A stretch of 64,000 nt of DNA from NCBI RefSeq assembly GCF_009827455.1, contig NZ_WTYZ01000001.1, forward strand, positions 1,559,001-1,623,000. Direction: 5' to 3'. Within the stretch, counting starts at the first letter, position 1, and each line of letters begins with the position of its first letter. The DNA is from Pontixanthobacter aestiaquae (GTDB lineage Bacteria; Pseudomonadota; Alphaproteobacteria; Sphingomonadales; Sphingomonadaceae). Below are positions 16,782 through 25,424 of this stretch, in pieces. The notes beneath the pieces are model-generated. The model ran no database searches, was not told the origin of the DNA, and worked only from the letters and a program-made list of their open reading frames with translations. The position numbers and the translations under genes are program-made.

Positions 16782-18392
16782 ATGACTGACAGCACACTCA
16801 TGGAAACCGCGCGTAATTCGAAAGCATGGCCTTTTCAGGAGGCGCAGCGTTTGCTCAAACGCTATCCGGACGGGGTCAAACCTGACGGATCGCCGGTGCT
16901 GTTCGAAACCGGTTACGGACCCTCGGGCCTGCCGCATATCGGTACGTTCCAGGAAGTGCTGCGCACGACATTTGTCCGGCGCGCGTTTGAAGCGATGACC
17001 GGCGCGCCGACGCGGCTCGTGGCGTTTAGCGATGATATGGACGGTTTTCGTAAAGTGCCGACCAATCTGCCCAATCAGGCGATGCTCGCCGAGCATTTGA
17101 ACAAGCCGCTATGCCGTATTCCCGATCCATTTGAAAAGTACGAGAGTTTTGCGGCGCATAACAATGCGATGCTGCGCGAATTCCTCGACCGGTTCGGGTT
17201 CGAGTATGAATTTATCGCCTCGTCGGACCGCTACAATTCGGGCGCGTTTGATGATGCGTTAAAGAATGTGCTGGCGAACAATCAGGCGATTCTCGACATC
17301 ATGCTGCCGACATTGCGGGCGGAGCGGGCGGCGACCTATTCGCCGATTATGCCGATCTCGCCAACCACCGGCGCGGTTCTTCAGGTTCCGGTTGAGGTAG
17401 TCGATGCCGCATCAGGAATGATCCGTTTCTCCGATGAAGATGGTTCGGAGGTGGAGCAATCCGCTTTGGGCGGTCAGGCCAAGCTGCAATGGAAAGTCGA
17501 TTTCGCGATGCGCTGGGTGGCGCTGGGCGTTGACTATGAAATGTATGGCAAGGATCTGACCGACACCGGAATCCAGTCGGGCAAGATCGCCAAAGTGCTG
17601 GGCGGACGTAAGCCCGAGGGGCTGATTTACGAGCTGTTCCTCGATGAAAATGGCGAGAAGATTTCCAAGTCCAAAGGCAATGGTCTGACGATCGAGCAAT
17701 GGCTCGAATACGGGACCGAAGAGAGTCTAGGCTTCTACATCTTCCCCAATCCGAAAAGCGCGAAGCAATTACATGTCGGTGTGATCCCGCGCGCGGTCGA
17801 TGATTACTGGCAATTCCGCGAGCGTCTGGCCGAGCAACCGCTCGACAAGCAGCTTGGCAATCCCGCATGGCATTTGCTGCGTGCGAATGAGAGGCATGAC
17901 GGGCCGGATGCGCCGGGCGCAGGGGATACTGTTCCGGTGACGTTCGGGTTGCTGCTGAACCTTGCCAGTGTGCTGGGCGCAGAGGCGACGTCGGAGAATG
18001 TCGCGGAATATCTCGACAGCTATATCGGTGAGCCGACCAACAGCCCCGAGCTCAAGCAGATGATCGATGCTGCGGTGGCCTATACCCGCGACTTCATCGT
18101 CCCGACGCTGAGCAAGCGCGCTCCGGCGGAGAATGAAGCGGCAGCATTACGCGCTTTGGACGCAGAGCTTGCCGATGCTCCGGCGGATATGTCGGCCGAG
18201 GATTTGCAGACAAAGGTCTATGAAATCGGCAAGCAGGAGCAGTTCGGTTTCGAGAATCTGCGCGACTGGTTCAAGGCGCTCTACCAGACGCTATTGGGCA
18301 GCGATCAGGGGCCGAGAATGGGCAGCTTTATCGCGCTTTACGGGGTCGCAAACTCGCGCAAGCTGATCGCGGAGGCGCTGGAGCGAAGTTAA
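16782..18392 (+). CDS. lysK: Lysyl-tRNA synthetase, class I
   Basis: 536 aa from the ATG at 16782 (MTDSTLMETARN). The class I Rossmann fold signatures are GYGPSGLPHIGTF (HIGH-like motif, about residues 45-57) and KISKSKGNGL (KMSKS motif, about residues 290-300). The sequence is of the archaeal/alphaproteobacterial class I LysRS type, not the bacterial class II LysS. It charges tRNA-Lys in the cytoplasm. Its stop overlaps the stop of the convergent oxygenase gene by four bases. Confidence 0.95.
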   Translation: MTDSTLMETARNSKAWPFQEAQRLLKRYPDGVKPDGSPVLFETGYGPSGLPHIGTFQEVLRTTFVRRAFEAMTGAPTRLVAFSDDMDGFRKVPTNLPNQAMLAEHLNKPLCRIPDPFEKYESFAAHNNAMLREFLDRFGFEYEFIASSDRYNSGAFDDALKNVLANNQAILDIMLPTLRAERAATYSPIMPISPTTGAVLQVPVEVVDAASGMIRFSDEDGSEVEQSALGGQAKLQWKVDFAMRWVALGVDYEMYGKDLTDTGIQSGKIAKVLGGRKPEGLIYELFLDENGEKISKSKGNGLTIEQWLEYGTEESLGFYIFPNPKSAKQLHVGVIPRAVDDYWQFRERLAEQPLDKQLGNPAWHLLRANERHDGPDAPGAGDTVPVTFGLLLNLASVLGAEATSENVAEYLDSYIGEPTNSPELKQMIDAAVAYTRDFIVPTLSKRAPAENEAAALRALDAELADAPADMSAEDLQTKVYEIGKQEQFGFENLRDWFKALYQTLLGSDQGPRMGSFIALYGVANSRKLIAEALERS

Positions 18393-19084
18393 CTGAGCTT
18401 GGCGGCGGCTTTGTGATTGAGCGGACGGGTGCGGTACCATTTGGTCAGCACATATTTGACGCCCGCTTCCACCGGCGTTCCGGCGTGCAGCATATTCTCG
18501 TTGGGCAGGCCCTCGCGGTCGGCATTGTTCCAGATGAGAAGTACACCCGGCTGGGGTTTGATGCGCAGGTCGAGATTGACGAAATGGGTCGCGCCGCCGC
18601 GCTCGACCGGATTGAGAAATGCCATCGCAGTCCAGCTGCGCTGCCCGCCGCGCTTGCGTTCGATCTTCCAATATTCCTGATCGGGATAGAAGAAGTCATT
18701 ATGCGGTTTAAATTGTTGGCCGACATGATAGCGCTGCCCCTGGATTGCTTCACCGAGTTGCGGCTTCAGGCCGAGAAGAGTGTCAATGCGCGCGTTAAGT
18801 TCGGCCATAAACGGTTCATGCGGATTGAGATTGCCCGAAAATGACGTGCGAAAACCGGTCGAATAATCCTGATCAAACAGCTCGCTCGGCTTGGCGATAG
18901 CATCGACCATTCCCAGCAGCTTTTGGCATTCCGCGCCTTTCAGGAAGTGGCTGACGGCATACATATCCGCCTTGTCGCCAGTATCGAGCCGCTCCGCAGC
19001 CGGATTGGCGTCGAGCCGTTTGCGGACCGAATCGCCAACACGTTTCAGTGCGTCTTTGTCGGGGGAAATGGATGTCTTGGCCAT
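18389..19084 (-). CDS. 2-oxoglutarate/Fe(II)-dependent prolyl-hydroxylase-like oxygenase
   Basis: 231 aa. The double-stranded beta-helix core has the iron ligands in QQFKPHNDFFYP (H-x-D, about residues 146-148) and ENMLHAGTPVEAGVKY (distal histidine). KYVLTKWYRTRPL supplies the basic residue that binds the 2-oxoglutarate carboxylate. This is the P4Hc (prolyl 4-hydroxylase alpha-subunit-like) family. RGGATHF precedes the distal ligand as usual. The protein substrate is unknown. Confidence 0.88.
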   Translation of the reverse strand: MAKTSISPDKDALKRVGDSVRKRLDANPAAERLDTGDKADMYAVSHFLKGAECQKLLGMVDAIAKPSELFDQDYSTGFRTSFSGNLNPHEPFMAELNARIDTLLGLKPQLGEAIQGQRYHVGQQFKPHNDFFYPDQEYWKIERKRGGQRSWTAMAFLNPVERGGATHFVNLDLRIKPQPGVLLIWNNADREGLPNENMLHAGTPVEAGVKYVLTKWYRTRPLNHKAAAKLS

Positions 19085-19180
19085 GGCGGTTTTCTAGCAT
19101 CCAATCGCCGTGCTTCAACCCGCCAACTTGCCGGACGCGCTGCGAATGCTAGGTTGCGTGTAGTTTCAGGGAGACGGATT

Positions 19181-19735
19181 ATGAATGCTGAGGGGCAAAG
19201 ACGCTATTCAACCGGGGCCATGTGGTTCCACTGGATCATCGCGATTCTGGTGATTGTAAGCTGGCGGGTGGTCGTGACCGCCCAAGGACTGGAAGGTCCC
19301 GACAAGGGCTGGTGGATGGATCATCACAAGGCGTTAGGGGTCACGATTCTGGTGCTAACTATTGCGCGGCTGATCTGGCGATTGACGCATCCGGTTCCGG
19401 GCAAGGCCAGTACCACACCCGCGTGGCAGCACATGCTCGCGCGGACACTGCACGTGCTGTTCTACGTGATGCTGATCGGCTTGCCGATCGGGGGGTGGCT
19501 CGCGAGCTCTTACTTCGGCGGCAGCATCGATATGTGGGGCGCGTTTACGGTGCCGGGTTTACCGGTTGGCGAGTCGCGCGAAATGGGGAAGACGATCATC
19601 GGTTTCCACAAAACCGGCGGTGAAGCTCTGGTCTATCTGGTCGGCTTGCACATTCTGGGCGCGCTCAAACATATGCTGATCGACAAGGATGGCAATCTCT
19701 GGCGAATGCTACCTTGGGGCACACCGAAAGCCTGA
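19181..19735 (+). CDS. Cytochrome b561 (diheme, CybB-type)
   Basis: 184 aa, starting at the ATG at 19181, which has AGGGAGA eight bases upstream; the frame is open further upstream but that part is antisense to the oxygenase gene. It has four transmembrane helices. Heme ligand histidines are visible in AMWFHWIIA (helix 1), WWMDHHKALG (helix 2), LHVLFYV (helix 3) and GLHILGALKHML (helix 4). The family shuttles electrons between quinol and superoxide or other acceptors at the inner membrane. A strong terminator follows 27 bases after the stop. Confidence 0.92.
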   Translation: MNAEGQRRYSTGAMWFHWIIAILVIVSWRVVVTAQGLEGPDKGWWMDHHKALGVTILVLTIARLIWRLTHPVPGKASTTPAWQHMLARTLHVLFYVMLIGLPIGGWLASSYFGGSIDMWGAFTVPGLPVGESREMGKTIIGFHKTGGEALVYLVGLHILGALKHMLIDKDGNLWRMLPWGTPKA

Positions 19736-19761
19736 CAAGTTTCGATAGCCTGACAAAAGGA

Positions 19762-19796
19762 AACCCCCGCCAGATCGCTCTGGCGGGGGTTCTTTT
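19762..19796. terminator. Bidirectional intrinsic terminator
   Basis: A perfect 12-bp stem AACCCCCGCCAG / CTGGCGGGGGTT (19762-19773 with 19780-19791) with a six-base loop, followed by CTTTT on the plus strand and by TTCCTTTT on the minus strand. It sits between the convergent cytochrome b561 and RcnB-like genes and can end transcription of both. Confidence 0.9.
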
Positions 19797-19830
19797 CGCC
19801 GGCCACTTATGCCGGAAAATGGGCCGCGAC

Positions 19831-20922
19831 TTACCAGAAGAAGTCGTGGATCGTGTCGACCACTTCGCCGGTGTAGATATTCACCAGCAACACGTCGTCG
19901 TAATAGCGCACCCAGCGGTAGGGGCCGTAAACTTCGGGCAAGCGGTAAGTCCACGGATCGTTGATCCAGTACCGGTTGCTGTAGAAGAGGTTGTCGAGGA
20001 AGAACCCGACGCTGATCCGGCTGTAACGATATCCGCGATACGGCGAATAATACCGGCCCAAGTTAAAGATGCTCCGGTTGTAACGACGGTGGTTATGCCA
20101 GTTATAACGCTTGTTGTTCCGCCATTGGTTGCGGTTCCAGCGACGGTAATCACGCCGTGCCTGGCGACGGTCCCGGCGGATGTCCGCACGGCGAGCATCG
20201 CGATATCCGTCGCGATATGCACCGCGGCGGTTGTTATAATATGTCCGGTTGCGGCCATCGCGGTAGCCCGCACGACGGCCGTCCCGATAAGCGCGGTTGC
20301 GATCTATCCGGCGATCCGCTCTGCGGTCTGCGCGGCGATCAGCCCGGCGTTCTGCCTGACGGCGGTCTTGACGTCGATCTGCGCGGCGGTCCTGACGCCG
20401 GTCAACTCTGCGCTCAACTCTCCGGTCGACTCTGCGGTCAACGCGGTTGTCTTGCCTCCGTTCAGCCCGACGATCCGCACGATCGCGCTGACGCTCTGCA
20501 CGTTGCCGTGCCTGTACCGGTGCAACCGCTGGACCGCGAACCTGACGGTCTTGGCGGCGATCAGCCCGTCGATCCTGCCGCACCTGACGCTGCTCGCGTG
20601 CCTGACGAGTTGGCTGCGCCTGATTCGCGCGGCGCTCTTGTCTGGCTTGACGGACCTGCTGGCGTTGATCGTTCGTACGTGTTTCACGTGTATCGTCGCG
20701 AGCACGATTACGTCGTGTCTCTACGCCGCGATCAGACCGTCGTTGCTGGCGAGCCTGTTGACGTTGTTCGCGATTCTGCCGAGCCTGGCCGCGATCACGG
20801 TCGCCGCGTTCCGCGCGTTGCGTTTCGGCCGATGCTGCGGCTGGAGCAGGAACTGCTATCAGGGCCATCGCCATAGCGAGGGCCGAGGCGCTGCCTGCGG
20901 TCATTAGATGTTTGATAGTCAT
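19831..20922 (-). CDS. Arginine-rich secreted protein with RcnB-like C-terminus
   Basis: About 363 aa from the second ATG (20922), which has GGAGAG just upstream; a first ATG four codons earlier lacks one. A signal peptide ends at about residue 30 (VPAPAAASA). About 200 residues of extremely Arg/Asp/Gln-rich low-complexity sequence follow (RDRGQARQNREQRQQARQ style, with RRDRR, DRRVDR and QDRRADR repeats). A folded C-terminus (YRYSRISVGFFLDNLFYSNRYWI, then LPEVYGPYRWVRYYDDVLLVNIYTGEVVDTIHDFFW) matches the RcnB family (periplasmic nickel/cobalt homeostasis protein) end motif. The disordered basic arm is much longer than in E. coli RcnB and suggests binding to nucleic acid, anionic polymer or the envelope. 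Confidence 0.85.
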   Translation of the reverse strand: MTIKHLMTAGSASALAMAMALIAVPAPAAASAETQRAERGDRDRGQARQNREQRQQARQQRRSDRGVETRRNRARDDTRETRTNDQRQQVRQARQERRANQAQPTRQAREQRQVRQDRRADRRQDRQVRGPAVAPVQARQRAERQRDRADRRAERRQDNRVDRRVDRRVERRVDRRQDRRADRRQDRRQAERRADRRADRRADRRIDRNRAYRDGRRAGYRDGRNRTYYNNRRGAYRDGYRDARRADIRRDRRQARRDYRRWNRNQWRNNKRYNWHNHRRYNRSIFNLGRYYSPYRGYRYSRISVGFFLDNLFYSNRYWINDPWTYRLPEVYGPYRWVRYYDDVLLVNIYTGEVVDTIHDFFW

Positions 20923-21113
20923 ACGGCTCTCCATTTAGAATGCCGCGCCCACCATGCGGCCCTGTTGATGTTTTGCCTTCTAGTTCAGCTTGGATGACGC
21001 GAATCTGAACAAAAGGTAAAGGCTTTCGTTAATGTTCGGGCATACTTAAGTGAACATACTGACTGGGAGAGTTTCCATTGACGTATGATACCCGCGCGCG
21101 GCTATAGGGCCTT

Positions 21114-21701
21114 ATGGACATCTCGCTAGAGACTATTGCAGACGATATCGCAAACCACCTGCGTACCGGCGCAGATATGCGGAAATCGGCAATGCATACG
21201 CCCGTGGTCGGCACAGCGGATGGTGATTTACGTGTGATGGTTTTGCGCGAGTTTGACCCTGCTGCTAACACGCTGCGCTTTCACACAGACAGTCGCAGTC
21301 CGAAAGTTACGGCCATTCGTGCCAATCCGCAGCTTAGCGTGCTTGCTTATGATCCAGGCGCTAAAGTCCAGCTACGGATTAAAGGCGTCGGGCGGATTGA
21401 AACTGATAGTACTACCGCCAATTCGGCATGGCGCGAATCGACCACTTTTGCCCGACGATGTTATCTTGCAGAGACCGCACCGAGCGCTAACTCCGAAGAG
21501 CCGACATCCGGGCTACCCGGATGGGCAGAGGGCATTACACCGACCGAGGAGCAGGTCGCAGCAGGCCGTGAAAACTTTGCAATCCTGATGATCGACATCG
21601 CTGAATTTGATTGGTTGTATCTGGCGAACACGGGCCATCGCCGTGCGCGCCTTGTTGTGGACGAGGGTGGCACCCTGACGGGGAACTGGCTGGTTCCCTA
21701 A
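21114..21701 (+). CDS. Pyridoxamine 5'-phosphate oxidase-like FMN-binding protein
   Basis: 195 aa. A split-barrel flavin-binding domain: MHTPVVGTADGDLRVMVLREFDPAANTLRFHTDSRSPKVTAIRANP is the typical N-terminal half, with the RVMVLR strand that holds FMN phosphate. The C-terminal end WLYLANTGHRRARLV resembles the dimerisation tail of PNPOx-like proteins. It lacks the full PdxH signature, so a general flavin reductase or heme-utilisation-like role is as likely as vitamin B6 synthesis. Confidence 0.8.
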   Translation: MDISLETIADDIANHLRTGADMRKSAMHTPVVGTADGDLRVMVLREFDPAANTLRFHTDSRSPKVTAIRANPQLSVLAYDPGAKVQLRIKGVGRIETDSTTANSAWRESTTFARRCYLAETAPSANSEEPTSGLPGWAEGITPTEEQVAAGRENFAILMIDIAEFDWLYLANTGHRRARLVVDEGGTLTGNWLVP

Positions 21702-21708
21702 TGGGGGC

Positions 21709-22302
21709 TCACGACGCGCCGATAATTTCCAGTTTGGCTAGTAAACTCGCTTCGTCGAATGGCTTGGTTACATATTCATCCGCGCCGACATCAACTGCTT
21801 GGTGGATGTCCTTCACGCTCGAATGCGTTGTGCAGAATACAACTTTTGGCCGTTTGGGATGATTGAGCGCGCGCAGTTCGGCGAGAAAATCGATACCCGT
21901 CATGATCGGCATATCCCAATCAAGAATAATCAAATCGGGCATGGCCAGTTTGCACTTTTCCAGTGCTTCTGCTCCGTTTTCGGCTTGTGCCGTGACATAG
22001 CCGCGGCTTTCGACGATTTTGCGCGCGACTTTGCGGATCATCCGCGAGTCGTCGACCAGCAAGCAATTGCGCGGCTGTTGCTCGGCGCTTGGTACAGCTG
22101 TTGGTACCGATGGCGCCACACGGCGACCATAGGATGGTGCGGGTTCAGCCGCTGATTGATCTGCCGGTGGAGCCATCGCTTCTGGCGCTGCCGGAGCCGG
22201 CTCGGGAACCGCTGCCTGTTCAGGTGGAGATGGCTGCGCATCGGGTTGTCCCTGCTCAGGCGCGCCTTCCGGCACATTGCGGCGTTTTATCAGATTGTGA
22301 AT
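21709..22302 (-). CDS. CheY-like response regulator with Pro/Ala-rich N-terminal arm
   Basis: The receiver domain occupies the C-terminal 120 residues: NCLLVDDSRMIRKVARKI (acidic pocket), LIILDWDMPIMTG with the phosphorylatable aspartate in LDWD, FCTTHSS and YVTKPFDEASL with the conserved lysine. There is no output domain. The N-terminal arm of about 75 residues is Pro/Ala/Glu-rich and probably disordered. No ATG fits. The best ribosome binding site, GGGGAGG at 22311-22317, is eight bases upstream of an in-frame ATT at 22302; a GTG at 22275 is the alternative. The stop of the 90-aa gene upstream lies inside this overlap, so coupling is likely. Confidence 0.8.
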   Translation of the reverse strand: MHNLIKRRNVPEGAPEQGQPDAQPSPPEQAAVPEPAPAAPEAMAPPADQSAAEPAPSYGRRVAPSVPTAVPSAEQQPRNCLLVDDSRMIRKVARKIVESRGYVTAQAENGAEALEKCKLAMPDLIILDWDMPIMTGIDFLAELRALNHPKRPKVVFCTTHSSVKDIHQAVDVGADEYVTKPFDEASLLAKLEIIGAS

Positions 22303-22562
22303 GGGACTACCTCCCCGTTCTGAGCCGAAGAGTTCGGTGATCCGACCATTTCCTGCTCGCCTGCAGTTTTGCGGACGTGGAGATAAGGCACCCAGACATC
22401 GCCATATTCGGCTTTCTGATACCACAGATCGAGAATGTCATAGGATGCCCAAAACCCGCTCTGGTCCTGCAAGCGGACTCCTTCGCCAATACGCGGCACG
22501 ACAGAAAACTTCACTTTCTCGTGCGATTGCGTGGTTTCGTTCTGGATTTCGACATCTATCAT
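22290..22562 (-). CDS. Conserved small hypothetical protein
   Basis: 90 aa, starting MIDVEIQNETTQ. Mostly beta-strand prediction by eye, with a Trp-rich centre (GFWASYDILDLWYQKAEYGDVWVPYLHV). No signal peptide and no family recognised. It lies directly upstream of, and overlapping, the response regulator gene on the same strand, so a signalling link is possible but unproven. Confidence 0.6.
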   Translation of the reverse strand: MIDVEIQNETTQSHEKVKFSVVPRIGEGVRLQDQSGFWASYDILDLWYQKAEYGDVWVPYLHVRKTAGEQEMVGSPNSSAQNGEVVPFTI

Positions 22563-22711
22563 TGTGTGCGCCTCTGACTTCAAGAGTGTTGCTAGAGGAA
22601 ATTGCTTGATGAATTGGAAACAAACTCTTGCGACCGCATTAACCATGCCTTCAGCTTTTGTGGGCGTTTGCGGCGCCTGGATTTGATCAGAAGTTTGGGC
22701 CTTACAGATCG

Positions 22712-23920
22712 TTAGGCAGCTTTGGTGTCACCGGTCCGTGGATCGCTCTTGCGGCGGGCAGGGGCTTCGATTGTGTCGCTGCTGAGCGCGACTCTGTTGC
22801 GGCCCGAATTTTTGGCATGATACAGTGCCTTGTCGGCGCGCCCGAACAATTCGCCATATGTATCACCTGCTTCCAAACCGGTGGCGCCAAAGCTGGCCGT
22901 CAGATGGGTGCTTTCACCCATGCCCTCGATACGCAGTCCGGTAACACTGATCCGCAGTCGTTCCGACAAGGAACGCGCGACTTTGCCGTCCGCATCCCAA
23001 ATAAGAATACAGAACTCTTCGCCGCCAATCCGGCCGCAAATGTCGGTGTCGCGCACAGTATCGAGCACCAGCGATCCAAACGCTGCGATCGCGTTATCGC
23101 CGACCTGATGCCCCCAAATATCGTTCACTTGTTTGAAGTGATCAATATCGCCGATGATCAGCGCAACCTGTACATCCTCTCGGCGCGCTTTGGCGATTGC
23201 ATCTTGTACCCGCGCTTCGAATGTGTGGCGTGTGAGCAAACCCGACAGTTTGTCCCGTGCAAAACTCTCATGCAGTGCGTTCAACTGGTCTTTGATACAG
23301 GCGGCAATCAACGCCAGCCCCATGACCATCGACCCCAGCGCCAGGACTGTTATCAAAATCCCGTAATACACGCTGTCACGGTAATCATCGCCGGTTATTT
23401 CGGACGAGAATGTGAAGGACAGGGCTGGCCGGATGAAGAACTGGGCAGCATTGAGCGTCAGCACCGCCAGTACGATCTTTTCGATAAAATCGGTGTTTTT
23501 CCGCTGTGATAACAGCACGGCCGCAACGCTGAAAATCAGCCCATACGTCGAATTGGCGATGTACAGATCCGCCTCGACGCTGTCGCCGAACATTTGCGAG
23601 ATCAAACCGAATAGACCGCCGAGCACCGCAATGGAGATCATCGTCTTAAGCGGCGGGGCTATGCCAACCCGGTATAATATGCCCCAGATAACCATTATCG
23701 CACCGATCGAATAGGGAATGTGCGTAATGCTGATGTTGGACCGGCCAAGACTATCAGGATTGAGCTGCGACATGAAAAAGCCGATGCTCAGGAAGAAATA
23801 CCCGGCACCCATCGCCAACGTCTCACGCCGCGCGGGATCACGGCGCCACAACGCAAGCAGCGTGACCGCGAAAATCATCGCGGTCAGCGGCGTCAGTAAT
23901 GCTTGAATACCCTCGCTCAC
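22712..23920 (-). CDS. Membrane-bound diguanylate cyclase (GGDEF)
   Basis: 402 aa from the GTG at 23920, which has GGGAGA five bases upstream; the frame runs open to 24118 but without coding character. The N-terminal half has about six transmembrane helices forming a membrane sensor of unknown ligand. The C-terminal GGDEF domain starts at DKLSGLLTRHTFE and has ALIIGDIDHFKQVNDIWGH and the active-site loop GRIGGEEFCIL (GGEEF variant, known to be active). It makes cyclic di-GMP from two GTP. No RxxD inhibitory site is obvious before GGEEF. Confidence 0.9.
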   Translation of the reverse strand: MSEGIQALLTPLTAMIFAVTLLALWRRDPARRETLAMGAGYFFLSIGFFMSQLNPDSLGRSNISITHIPYSIGAIMVIWGILYRVGIAPPLKTMISIAVLGGLFGLISQMFGDSVEADLYIANSTYGLIFSVAAVLLSQRKNTDFIEKIVLAVLTLNAAQFFIRPALSFTFSSEITGDDYRDSVYYGILITVLALGSMVMGLALIAACIKDQLNALHESFARDKLSGLLTRHTFEARVQDAIAKARREDVQVALIIGDIDHFKQVNDIWGHQVGDNAIAAFGSLVLDTVRDTDICGRIGGEEFCILIWDADGKVARSLSERLRISVTGLRIEGMGESTHLTASFGATGLEAGDTYGELFGRADKALYHAKNSGRNRVALSSDTIEAPARRKSDPRTGDTKAA

Positions 23921-24173
23921 GCGGGTCTCCCGAAAATCCTGAGAAACCCGATAGGATGAGTGGGTTAATTTGCGGTAAGCAGGCAGATTAGGGATGCGAG
24001 TCGCAGCGTGACGATGGCCGTAACTTAGCGAATTTTGCACATATGCAGGGTCGAAAGTAACTTTCCCGACCTGGTTTGCGCGGTTGACGATTTCAAAGAG
24101 CCGATGAGAGGCTAGCAAAGCTGCGCGATGTAGGAAAATCGCGGGAGTGATGATGGCGTGATATGGGCTCTGC

Positions 24174-24487
24174 GTGCATGACGAGTTCCAGCCTTGCGTC
24201 TATATCGTCGCATCCGCGAGAAACGGACGCTGTATGTCGGTGTGACGTCTCACCTTCTGCAGCGGGTGGCGCAGCACCGGGACGGCTCGGTCGCCGGATT
24301 CTCAGCTGACAACAGTACAAAGCGGCTGGTGTGGTTCGACCTTTACGAAACGATGGAAGATGCGATCCTGCGCGAGAAGCGGATCAAGAAATGGCGCAGA
24401 GCGTGGAAACTGGAACTGATCGAGAAAGGCAATCCGCAATGGCGCGATCTGGCCGAGGATTATGGGTTTGAGATATTGGTAGATTAG
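24174..24487 (+). pseudogene. GIY-YIG endonuclease-like gene, frameshifted
   Basis: The frame from the GTG at 24174 reads HDEFQPCVYIVASARNG, the first half of a GIY-YIG domain, then runs out of register after about 24220. The remaining domain continues in the next frame as TLYVGVTSHLLQRVAQHRDG and then LREKRIKKWRRAWKLELIE, ending at 24487. One missing base near 24222-24224 (AACGG then ACGCTG) explains both parts. Restored, it would be a small (about 100 aa) UvrC-like single-domain nuclease of the common stand-alone family. A TTG-started fragment from 24194 would lack the GIY-equivalent strand. Confidence 0.8.
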
Positions 24488-24506
24488 GTCTTAAACGTTC
24501 CGTCCG

Positions 24507-24582
24507 TCACCCCCGCGAGAGCGCGGACCCAGAGCAACCAGTCACCAAAACACCCTAGATTCCCGACTTTTTAGGAATGACA
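24507..24582. repeat. Bipartite palindromic repeat element beside the GIY-YIG gene
   Basis: A 76-bp unit bounded by GTCA (24507) and TGAC (24582). It holds two small hairpins: CCGCG-agag-CGCGG (24514-24527) and ATTCC-n10-GGAAT (24560-24579). The layout resembles the dispersed intergenic palindromes with GTCAyyCCCGC ends that are common in proteobacteria. It is probably degenerate. Only one copy is seen in this window. Confidence 0.55.
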
Positions 24583-24618
24583 AATCGAATTGCAAAATTG
24601 TGCTGATTGGAGGAATAT

Positions 24619-25413
24619 TTGCCTTTCTCCGATCAATTTAATAGTTCTATTGAACAAGACGGCAAAGTTATTTTTATAAAGGGGTGGGTTTTGAAGAATT
24701 TTGCTAAGAGTTTACTCGCGTGGTCGAAGAGTCCGGACAGCGATTTCTTCCAAGCATCTAATCCAACACACCTTCCTGAAGATCCAAAAAATCAATTGAA
24801 CAGGTTAAGGAGGAAGACGGAAATCACGAGAGATGTCAGGATGCACGCTAGCCGCCGATGCTATTCGAGACATAGGGCATCGATATATCTAGTTTCGACA
24901 TTATCGACAGGAGTTATACTTTTATCACTTTTGCCTAATACGTTGACAAATGTATCTGACCAGCAAAATCAGATATTATTGTCTAGTTCAATCGTTTTTT
25001 CAATCTTCATTATTTTTACAAGTGCTATCGATGCAATGACTAATTTTTTCTACCGAGCAAGGATTTTCCAAAATAACGGTGAAAAACTGGCCGCATTGCT
25101 TTATGATCTCAATTTTAGTCCGCTTGCTTATGCGCCGACGCCCGAGGTCGTAAAGACATTTGCGGATCGTTATGAGGCTGCTGTAAGAGACCTACCATTT
25201 AACCACGACTATGTTGATTTCCTGGCCGTTCGTATCGGAAAGTCTCACCTATTCCCCCGTCGATACTCAAAATATCGTCCGATGAGAGCGATTCAGAAAA
25301 CTAGAGATCGTCTAACTCTCTATTTTCGGAAATTCACTTGGATAATCCCATCCGCATCAGCGGTGATAATTGTCGGAATTGTGGTATGGAAATTGGTTCT
25401 TCCAGAGAGCTAG
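24619..25413 (+). CDS. SLATT-like membrane protein (putative defence effector), orphan
   Basis: About 264 aa from the TTG at 24619, which has GGAGGA five bases upstream. After an N-terminal region of about 60 residues comes LNRLRRKTEITRDVRMHASRR, two transmembrane helices (about 90-112 and 120-142), then FFYRARIFQNNGEKLAALLYDL and the helical FADRYEAAVRDLPFNHDYVDF. This order fits the SLATT superfamily, membrane proteins proposed to act as pore-forming effectors in nucleotide-signal or reverse-transcriptase defence systems. A third hydrophobic helix lies at the C-terminus. The gene is clearly AT-richer than its neighbours, which suggests transfer. No partner enzyme (SMODS, SLOG, RT) is adjacent. 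Confidence 0.65.
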   Translation: MPFSDQFNSSIEQDGKVIFIKGWVLKNFAKSLLAWSKSPDSDFFQASNPTHLPEDPKNQLNRLRRKTEITRDVRMHASRRCYSRHRASIYLVSTLSTGVILLSLLPNTLTNVSDQQNQILLSSSIVFSIFIIFTSAIDAMTNFFYRARIFQNNGEKLAALLYDLNFSPLAYAPTPEVVKTFADRYEAAVRDLPFNHDYVDFLAVRIGKSHLFPRRYSKYRPMRAIQKTRDRLTLYFRKFTWIIPSASAVIIVGIVVWKLVLPES

Positions 25414-25424
25414 ATTGAAGAGTT

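Noticed and set aside
19714..20907. A 397-codon open frame on the plus strand opposite the Arg-rich RcnB-like gene
   Set aside because: It is produced by the CG-rich arginine codons of the minus-strand gene; residues are low-complexity Ala/Val/Ile/Arg, with no ribosome site and no family match.
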